A stretch of DNA of 64,000 nucleotides from Neocallimastix lanati (nom. inval.) (Eukaryota; Neocallimastigomycota; Neocallimastigomycetes; Neocallimastigales; Neocallimastigaceae). Below are positions 56,475-64,000 of the stretch, piece after piece. The first letter of the stretch is position 1. Every line of letters starts with the position of its first letter. The notes below the pieces were generated by a model. It had not been told where the DNA came from, searched no databases, and saw only the letters and a list, made by a program, of their open reading frames with translations. A program made the translations under genes and the position numbers. The stretch covers positions 969,501-1,033,500 of the forward strand of contig JACVTC010000021.1 in NCBI GenBank assembly GCA_016946835.1, read 5' to 3'.

Positions 56475-56753
56475 TTTTTTTTTTTTTTAATTTATTATTA
56501 TTGTTATTACTAACTAGAATATTATTATTTATTTATTTATTATAACTATAACTAAAACTAATTATATTGTTTATAATTTATTTAAATAAAATATTAAATA
56601 AAACCAATATTACTAATATTTCAGCACCGACCTTCCTAATCAACAAAGGAATCAATTGCTCCAATATTTATATTTTGTGTTTACTAATTCTTATGTTTAG
56701 TTTACTTATTCTAAGTGTCCTTTTAGTATTGGAACACCCAGGTTTCCGTTACA
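56057..56753 (-). other. E2 leader and unassigned junction
   Basis: About 580 nt of leader containing the structured segment (56246-56324) and T-rich runs (56466-56488). The 5' LTR and PBS of E2 are missing. From about 56600 to 56753 a stretch ending TTTCCGTTACA may be the tip of an unrelated LTR. No gene supported. Confidence 0.45.
56246..56324 (-). ncRNA. Structured leader element of family E, copy in E2
   Basis: In minus sense GTTGTTG (56324-56318) pairs with CAGCAAC (56252-56246) with one G-U wobble that would be a mismatch on the other strand. Inside are hairpins TGTAGG/CCTACA (56308-56284) and TTCGGTT/GACTGAA (56274-56257). The layout matches E1 17579-17663, with stem bases changed on both sides. 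Confidence 0.5.
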
Positions 56754-57159
56754 TAAATACTAAATAATTAAAATTAAATACATTTATTATCTATTTATTA
56801 TTTTAATATTATAAGTAAAGTCTTTATTTATTTTCGATTTAAAAACAATGTTAAAGGAGTCATGATTAAATTTTGAAACTTAATTTTCAAAAAATAAATT
56901 ATTAATTTATTTTGTTTTAAACTTTAATTAATTCATTTAAATTATTTTACAACAATATTTTTTTTTTTTAATTAAATTTTATAAAAATTATTATATTAAA
57001 GATTTATTTTGTGGCTTAAATAATATAATTCAAAAATTTAGTTCATATGATTTATTTACTTTGCTTATTATTTTATAAATCAAAGAATAATTTACATTTT
57101 TGAATTACACAAGAAAAATTTTTAATTTAAAATGTGATTGGGATAATCACATCTTTACA
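56754..57159 (-). repeat. Partial LTR of family F
   Basis: Matches F LTR bases from about 9990 to 11089, ending ATCTTTACA, but without the G insertion; it therefore shows the empty target site. The beginning is lost. Confidence 0.8.
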
Positions 57160-57270
57160 AAAACTAAAATTATTTACATTATCTAATTAATTGAAATTTA
57201 TTAACATATATTAAAGTTTTAAGTAATTTATTAATGATTTAGTATTTTTCTGAATGTAATGGCTCATGAA

Positions 57271-58188
57271 TGTTGAGGTTCGGGACAGAATAATAATAAA
57301 TATAGAAATAAACACTACAATAAAAAAAAAAATTAAAAATTAAAATATATCTTTTTTAAAATATTTTATTTATTTATCTAATAAAAATTATTCAATTAAA
57401 ACTAAAGATAATTTAATTTCTTGAATAAGATTATATTTTTCAAGATTATTTTTCTCAAATACAATTTTCTCATCTATTTATATTTTTTTTATCGTTAGAA
57501 ATGGTCAAGCTATTTCTTTAGAATATTTTAGAGTTACATGTTTGAATTGTATTTAAATTATAAATTCATAATCTATTCTATGATAATAAATAATTATTAT
57601 ATATTATTAAATTCTAAACTATTTATTATTAATTGTAGTGATAATATATTATAAAAATAATTTTATTACTTTTACAGAACTATTAGTAATAGAGTATTAT
57701 TTAATTTTATTCTATTTTTAAATAAAAGTATTTTAGATTATTATCTATTATTAATCTTATTATAAATAGGGTGTATTTTGGAAGGAAGTATTACTAATTT
57801 TAATGACAAGGATCATGGATTTAAGTAAAATATTTTTAAATCATTATTAATTATGTTAATTTTTATTAATAATAAATAATCTGTATTAGTAATATTTGTA
57901 AAATAAAATTTTCTTTAATAATAAAATATTGATAGAATAAATCATATTAATAAAACTAGATATTGATAATAATATTGATATTAATAATATAGTATTAATT
58001 TTAATAATAAAGTATTGATATTGATAAAGAATTTATATTAATAATAATAATTTTAATATTAGTATTAATTTGGCAGTAATAGAGCATAAGAAAGTTCTCC
58101 AAGTAAGGAAATAAATAATTTAATTTTAGTGGTTAAGTTATTTTTATGAAAAATAATAAAATTAACATTATTTGTTCATTCCTTAACA
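57271..58188 (-). repeat. Solo LTR of family J (J2)
   Basis: TGTTGAGGTTC to CCTTAACA. It shares CATTCCTTAACA and other blocks with J3, which starts 1 bp later in the same direction. The upstream 57160-57270 stretch holds nothing I can identify. Confidence 0.5.
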
Positions 58189-58189
58189 T

Positions 58190-59004
58190 TGTTACGGTTC
58201 GTAACAATTTTTAGATTATAATATTTTAACACTTCAATGAATTAAATAAATAAATAAATATTTGTTTTATATAATTTTTATTAAAATTATTTCAAATTAA
58301 AAAATTAAAAAAAAAATGTTTTATTAATTACTATCTTCTTAAAAAGTTATTTTAGAATTACATGTATTTATATTTTTTTTTACATTTAAAATTTGTTAAG
58401 CCTATCTAAAATATTTTCTAAATATTTCTAACTAATTACTAAAATAATGTTTTAAATTGATTTTAAATTATTAATATAATTATTATTTATTTCTAATAAA
58501 TAATAGTTATATAATTTAATTATAAAATATTTATTATTATTTAAAATATATAAAAGAAAAATATAAAATTTATACAGAATTTTTAAGTGTGGTTTAGTAA
58601 GTTTTTAGTAATTAAAAATTACCAAAAAAATATGTTAAATTATCAATATAAAATTTAGTAATTAATTGAATTGATTTTTAGAAATTATAATAAATAATAT
58701 ATTTTAGAAAATATAAAATATTAATAATATTGATATAACTATATAATTAATATTAATAATAAAGTGATATTGATAATATATTGATATTAATAAAATAATT
58801 GAATATTAATAATAATTTTTCATCTTTAATTTGATATTAATAATATATAAAAATTTAATAATAAAATATTAATAATAAAATTTAATCATAGAATAAAGGA
58901 AAGTTCCAAAGTATTGAAGAATAAAATAATTTATTTAAGTGGTTAGGTAAGAAAATACAATTCGAACTAAAATAATAAGATTATTTGTTCATTCTTTATC
59001 AACA
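58190..59004 (-). repeat. Solo LTR of family J (J3, about 815 bp)
   Basis: TGTTACGG to ATCAACA. Its first bases form a palindrome ATTGTTACG-GTT-CGTAACAAT (58188-58208). TATAAATA on the minus strand near 58370. Same family as J1 and J2. Confidence 0.55.
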
Positions 59005-59007
59005 TGT

Positions 59008-60328
59008 TGATACGGGCTGGGGTTGAAACACTAAGATATTCAAAACAAAAAAAAATAAATATTAACACATAACTATAAAAATAAATTTGGAAACAAGAAA
59101 AAAAAATTAAATTTTAAAATATTCTTTATTTAAATTTAAAATTAAAATTATTTGCTCCAAGTATTAAAAAGAAAGAAATTTATTCTTCTTTTTATATTTT
59201 TATTTTAATACATTTTATTTACTATTAATATAATCTTTATAAAAAAAACTATTATAACTATTTTATTTTAATTTTTAACTATTATTTTAAATTATTTTTT
59301 TAAAAAAATAGCATTTATTAAATTAAATATAAAAATTAATTTAGAGATTGTATCACGAAGGGCATTCCGGGCAGTAACTTCTTTTTGATATTGTTTTCAG
59401 AGAGAGAATTATACAGAATTGATATTTTCTGTATTTTAGATCATTTTTATTATTGAAATTCTTCTGTATTTTAGTTCATTTTTATTTTTATAAAGATTTA
59501 ATTTATTTTTGATTTTTGTTTTATTTTTAGTTTATTTCAAAGGTTTAGAAAATATTATACAGAAACTTATAATTCTGTATTTTATATCAAATATTTATTG
59601 AAATAGGTTTTTATTATTCTTAATATAAAAATAAGAATTAGTAATGATTTAAATATTATATAATTTTTAATAAGAATATTTAGTAATAATTTTTATTATA
59701 TTTAATATTAATGAAAGATTTTTATTAGAATATTTAATAATTATTTTTATTATATTTGATATTAATAAAAGATTTTAATAAGAATATTTAATAATAATTT
59801 TTATTAGATTTGATATTAATAAAAGAAATTAATAAGAATATTTAATAATAATTTTTGTTATATTTAATATTAATAAATGTAATTTATAAGAATATTTAAT
59901 AATAATTTTTATTATTTTTGATATTAATAAAAGAAATTAATAAGAATATTTAATAATAATTTTTATTATATTTAATATTAATAAAAGAAATTTATAAGAA
60001 TATTTAATAATAATTTTTATTAAATTTGATATTAATAAAAGAATATTTAATAATAATTTTTATTATATTTAATATTAATAAAAGAAATTTATAAGAATAT
60101 TTAATAATAATTTTTATTAAATTTGATATTAATAAAAGAATATTTAATAATAATTTTTATTATATTTAATATTAATAAAAGAAATTTATAAGAATATTTA
60201 ATAATAATTTTTATTAGATTTGATGTTAATAAAAGATTTTAATAATAAGATTTAATAATAGTTTTTATTTTATTATTATTAAGAGTATTTAATAGGAAAT
60301 ACAAGGTATTAAGTGACACCCCGTATCA
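59008..60328 (-). repeat. Solo LTR of family A, medium form (A4, 1321 bp)
   Basis: TGATACGGG to CCCGTATCA with exact 4-bp duplications ATGT at 59004-59007 and 60329-60332. It contains about 10 minisatellite units, between A3 and the long form. It sits exactly at the tip of LTR E4. Confidence 0.9.
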
Positions 60329-60331
60329 ATG

Positions 60332-61190
60332 TGTAATAATTCTATTAAGAACTAACTCAAAATAGAATTATTAACTACAACTTAACGACTAATTCATTAA
60401 GTTGAGAAAATAAAATAAAATAAATTTTTTTTACCTTTAGAGTTTATTATAAAATTAATTATAATAATAACACAAATAGTAAAAGAAGAATTGTTTGTAT
60501 AAATTGATTTTAAAAATATGTTTTTGAATAAAATATTTTTATTAATTTATTAAAGTTAAAAATATAAAATTATTACTATTATAACTATGTTTTTTATAAT
60601 AATAACTCTTGATTTCTCAAAGAGAACTCAAGAGCCTTATTTATATTTTTTTATGAAAATAAGGTTAAATAAGAAAGGGTTTTCTAATCTTAACAAATCT
60701 CTTGTCTAGGAAAAGATTAGATAGAAAAACCTAGATAAGTTTTCGATCGATATTCTATCCATATCGATCATCGCATTAATTAAGTAAAACCGATTACTTC
60801 TAAAAAGTAATTGGAAAAAATCTTAATTAACCGATTTTCCAATCTAATCTAATGATCGAAAATAAAAGAATAAAATAATAAAAGATATTTCGATCTTATA
60901 ATTTATCCTTATATTAAAAATATAAAATTAAATAGTTAATAAAATACAGAATACATTATAAAATACAGAATACAATACAATACAGAATACATTAGTTACA
61001 GTAGAGAATTTAACATATTGTAAATATATTGTTTAAAATTAATTAAATAAATTTTGTTAAATTAATGAATATTTAAAATTAAATTAAATAAATTTAATAA
61101 ATGTTATATGTAATTAAATAAAGTTATAGTTATAATAACTTAACTAAGAAAATATAATTATTTGTTAGCAAATAATTATAGATTCTTACA
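60332..61190 (-). repeat. Solo LTR of family E (E4, 859 bp)
   Basis: TGTAATAATTC to GATTCTTACA. It keeps the full promoter segment: minus-strand TATAAATAAGG (about 60640) and the self-primer match (60599-60610). Two direct GAATACA clusters lie near 60945-61000. Confidence 0.8.
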
Positions 61191-61733
61191 CAATTTTGGT
61201 ACGTTATTTTTATATATTGTACCTTTTATATGATTTGGGGAAAGCAAGTTGTAAAATTATAAAATAATATATTCTAATAAAAGAAATAAATCAAAATAAT
61301 TATAACACAAAATTAATAATAAATTTTTAATAAATAATAATGTGTTACTTTTAAGTCTTTATTTTATTTATAAGTTTTGTTCTTTAAATAAGTACATATA
61401 ATTTTATTATAACTTTATTATATCTTTAAATTTATATTTTAATAACAATATTAACCAAAATATTTTATAATTCCTATTCTAACTATTATATTCCTTAAAG
61501 ATATTAGATTATTAAGTTCCTCTTTTGTTAATATTTTATCTTTCACTTATTTTTATACTATAATTTATCTTAATTCTTATTGGTTATCTATTAATTAAAA
61601 TTATTTTTATTAATATTATATTTTTATATACTAATTAAACCTTATACCTATTATTATAAAATAACTAAATAATTATTTATTTTCTTATATTTTTAATAAT
61701 TTATTCTATTTTTTGTGAGTAACGTACCAATTG
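61191..61733. other. Segment with inverted ends between two E LTRs
   Basis: CAATTTTGGTACGTTA (61191-61206) and TAACGTACCAATTG (61720-61733) are inverted copies apart from a 2-bp gap. The 540-bp middle is AT-rich with no open frame. It may be a short inverted-repeat element or just the two flanks of E insertions. Confidence 0.35.
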
Positions 61734-62733
61734 TAATAATTTAATTAAAAAATTATAATTAAATTATTAATCATTAATATTAGCTCTAACTGCTAATATT
61801 AAAGGTTTAGAAAAGAATCATACTTACCTATGGTTCTTTCTAATTATTGAGTTTATTATAACGAATTATAATAGACGAAACACTGAAATTGATAAAGAAA
61901 AGTTTTAATTATAAAATTTGTTTTTAAAATAATTTGTTTTATTAATTATTAGAAACTTTAAATGTTAAAACTATTTATTATTATTATTATTATTATATTA
62001 TAATTGTTATAATAATAACTCTTGATTTCTCAAAGAGAACTCAAGAGCCTTATTTATACTTTTTTGTCAAAATAAGGTTAAAATCAAAAGGGGTTCTAAT
62101 CTTAACAAATCTCTTATCTAGGAAAAGACTAGAAGAAAAACCTAGATAAGTTTTTGATCGATATTCTATCCATATCGATCATCGCGTTAATTAAGTAAAA
62201 CCGATTACTTTTAAGAAATAATTGGAAAAACCTTAATTAACCGATTACTTAATCTAATATAATGATCGAAAATGAAAGAATAAAATAATGAAAATTATTT
62301 CGATCATAAAATTTAAAATTTAATCTATTTAGTTCTATTTTATAGAACTTTACATAAAAATATAAAACAATACATTAATAATAAAAATACATCATTAATA
62401 AAATACAGAATACATGATAGAATACAGAATACATGATAAAATACAGAATAGTGTTTTAGTTTATGATTTAATAAGTAAGAGAAAACTAAAACTAATAAAT
62501 TTAATAATTAAGTGAATAATTAAATAAATTTAATATTATTTTAAATGTATAAAAATTATTTAATTAAATAAAATTTTAATATTAAACTAAATAAATTTTT
62601 AATATGTAATTAAATAAATTATTAATTATAATTAAGTGTATAAATGAAATATGAATTAAATAAAAGTTATATTAATTATAACTTAACTAAGAGAATATAA
62701 TTATTTTGTTGAAAATAATTATATTTTCTTACA
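61732..62733 (-). repeat. Solo LTR of family E (E5, 1002 bp)
   Basis: TGTAATAATTT to TTTTCTTACA, same direction as E4. TATA box (about 62060, minus) and exact self-primer match (62012-62023). Three repeats of TACAGAATACATGA type near 62400-62445. Confidence 0.75.
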
Positions 62734-62779
62734 TTTGCTATGATAAGAAACGAAATATTTAATTAATAATTAATATAAA

Positions 62780-63250
62780 TAAAGTTAATAAGAAAAATAA
62801 GAAATAAATATATTATAAATATTAAATAGTTAAATAATTTTATAAATAATTGTTTATAAACATAATTTTAAAATGAAGAATTAGTATAAATAGTTATTAG
62901 AAATAATACTTTAATAAATGTTCCTAATTATCCAGTAAAATTAGTATATAATATTTTAATAAAATTAGAATTAATATTGATTAATTTTATATTTTGATTA
63001 TTAGAATTATGTTATAAAATAATTGTATTAAAGGTTTACTAATTACCTATAAATATTAGAATATTAATAAAACAATATTTTATTTAAAAATGAATTAAAT
63101 ATTTTAAGTGTTATTATTTAAATATATAAAGACTTGTTATGGACAAGTATAAAAATTGTCACGAATACTAGTTGATTTGAAGTTAAAATTCACTATTAGA
63201 TCAATTGAAATTTAATTTAGTTATTGACAAAAATTATTTTAATTCGATTT
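62780..63250. repeat. Repeat L, second copy
   Basis: Resembles 23500-23990 (ATTTATAAACA, TGTTCCTAATTA blocks). No gene. A small CTTGT/ACAAG hairpin is at about 63132-63146. Confidence 0.4.
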
Positions 63251-63270
63251 AATTATAAAAATAAATATTA

Positions 63271-63303
63271 GAAACATTAAATAATTAGAAACCAAAGGGT
63301 TTG
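63271..63303 (+). repeat. Left 33-bp direct repeat of the Rep segment
   Basis: GAAACATTAAATAATTAGAA plus ACCAAAGGGTTTG; 32 of 33 bases match 63908-63940. The period is 637 bp. It lies just beyond the end of the Rep reading frame. Confidence 0.75.
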
Positions 63304-63304
63304 T

Positions 63305-63658
63305 TTAAACTTTAAGTTTTGGTTGACCAATTTCATCGACAAGAATGGCCTCAACTCCCTCATCCTTATGCTTTTCATCTCTGGCCCAACAATAGTCGAT
63401 ATTCTGCTGGGCAGATCCATAACATTTTTCAATGTGAGCCCCGTGTAGCTTTCTTCTTGCAATATATTTAGATTGGTTATATTACACAAACATATGGTAA
63501 TGCTTGTTACTACTTCCAACGTGTTCAGTTACCAACATATACGCAAATTCACTTAATTTTAAAAAATACTGTTTTATATCTTCATAAAATTCCAAACTGG
63601 CTTCATTTATTGTTAAAATAAAAGCAGTACCAGTATTTCTTCCTTCAGTGTTTACCAT
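63305..63658 (-). pseudogene. CRESS-DNA-virus-like Rep endonuclease domain, one stop
   Basis: Rep proteins nick the replication origin of small circular ssDNA viruses and related plasmids. From ATG 63658 there are 117 codons with a TAA at codon 59 (63484-63482); the frame continues on both sides. Rolling-circle motif I is FILTIN (about codons 11-16) and motif II is HYHMFV with the HUH pair (about 53-58). A GAHIEKCYGSAQQNIDYC block follows. It contains the motif III tyrosine, but four residues later I read no lysine where YxxK is usual. The frame ends at 63307-63305. The SF3 helicase half of a typical ~300-residue Rep is absent. The stop and the missing half make it non-functional as it stands. 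Confidence 0.8.
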
Positions 63659-63680
63659 TCTCAATAAAAAATCTCAAAAA

Positions 63681-63739
63681 AGCAGTCTGTAAAAAAATAA
63701 AAATTTCTCTAATTTTTATTGTAGTATTACCAGACTGCT
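63681..63739 (+). promoter_or_regulatory. Candidate rolling-circle origin hairpin with TAGTATTAC
   Basis: AGCAGTCTG (63681-63689) and CAGACTGCT (63731-63739) form a perfect 9-bp stem. The nonanucleotide TAGTATTAC (63722-63730) lies inside, touching the right arm. A second perfect 10-bp stem AATAAAAATT/AATTTTTATT (63696-63720) fills most of the loop. It is 22 bp upstream of the Rep ATG. The nonanucleotide fits the CRESS consensus NANTATTAC and is on the strand opposite to Rep. Confidence 0.7.
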
Positions 63740-63742
63740 AAA

Positions 63743-63776
63743 TAAGAGATTTTAACTCTTAAGAGATTTTAACTCT
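63743..63776 (+). repeat. Two iteron-like tandem repeats beside the hairpin
   Basis: TAAGAGATTTTAACTCT occurs twice head to tail without a gap (63743-63759, 63760-63776). Each unit is itself nearly palindromic (AAGAG/CTCTT). It is 3 bp from the hairpin, the usual place for Rep-binding iterons. Confidence 0.6.
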
Positions 63777-63907
63777 TATTTATACTTTTTTGAAATCTTG
63801 AAAAATTTCAAAAAATTTTTGAAAAAAAATGAGGGAAATCGTCAGATACCCGTAATTTTTTTGAAAACAATAGTAAAAATTAATTTAACACAAAATAAAT
63901 TAAATAT

Positions 63908-63940
63908 GAAACATTAAAGAATTAGAAACCAAAGGGTTTG
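63908..63940 (+). repeat. Right 33-bp direct repeat of the Rep segment
   Basis: GAAACATTAAAGAATTAGAA plus ACCAAAGGGTTTG, one mismatch to 63271-63303. Sequence after the repeat differs from that after the left copy. From 63941 to the window end I see nothing identifiable. Confidence 0.7.
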
Positions 63941-64000
63941 GACTTATTTATTAAAGATAATTTAATTTAATTTAACCCTTAAGAATTTGATAAAAATAAC

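Noticed and set aside
56607-56615. A second NANTATTAC nonanucleotide (CAATATTAC)
   Set aside because: In such AT-rich DNA this short consensus is expected many times by chance, and here there is no stem, iteron or Rep nearby.
60332-62733. E4 and E5 LTRs as the two ends of one short element
   Set aside because: They face the same way with 540 bp between, but no self-priming PBS or polypurine tract lies at the inner edges, so two solo LTRs are more likely.
63277-63519. 80-codon minus-strand frame overlapping the Rep segment
   Set aside because: It is a different frame from the one that carries the Rep motifs on both sides of the stop; it has no motif of its own.

Overview
The window is a very AT-rich eukaryotic repeat region. 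It holds long homopolymer and AT microsatellite runs and asparagine-rich coding sequence. I recognise no single-copy host gene. Almost all of it is LTR retrotransposons of the Ty3/gypsy class. Several carry chromodomain-like integrase tails and LTR-internal self-primers, as known for the fungal Tf1/sushi chromoviruses. An early-diverging fungus with an AT-rich genome (anaerobic chytrid or microsporidian type) is a reasonable guess, but the window does not settle it. I call the families A to L for this report only.

Layout. 1-3076: broken minus-strand element E3 with its 5' LTR. 3086-4274: a B-LTR scrap and an internally deleted family A pol fragment. 4275-7641: gag-only element H (minus) with both LTRs. 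7646-9167: solo A LTR, J LTR and a tRNA-Val-like relic. 9691-16703: element F (minus, many stops), its 3' LTR split by solo LTR G. 16704-23437: element E1 (plus, nearly open gag-pol), its 3' LTR split by solo LTR D2. 24021-51264: a three-level nest. Element B (plus) is split by element C (plus, 5-bp duplication GTGCC), whose 5' LTR is split by full-length element A (minus, 4-bp duplication TAGA). B's right LTR is further split by solo LTRs K and D1. 51267-56640: element E2 (minus). 56754-62733: a pile of solo or partial LTRs (F, J, J, A, E, E). 62780-63250: repeat L. 63271-63940: a small CRESS-DNA-virus-like segment with a broken Rep endonuclease domain, a hairpin carrying TAGTATTAC and two iteron-like repeats, bracketed by 33-bp direct repeats.

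How the parts work. Families B, C, E and F each have a TATA box in the LTR. An LTR site 34-43 bp downstream of it is complementary over 10-12 nt to the first bases after the 5' LTR. This is the arrangement expected for self-primed reverse transcription. Families A and H instead share an 18-nt TGG-starting primer-binding site typical of tRNA priming. Gag and Pol are coupled in different ways: one frame in C, E and F, a stop-start overlap TGATG in B, and in A a slippery heptamer TTTAAAC with a 6-nt spacer and a 7-bp hairpin. Element A has LTRs of equal length (2067 bp), an open gag and an open 5.6-kb pol frame, so it is the best candidate for a recently active copy.
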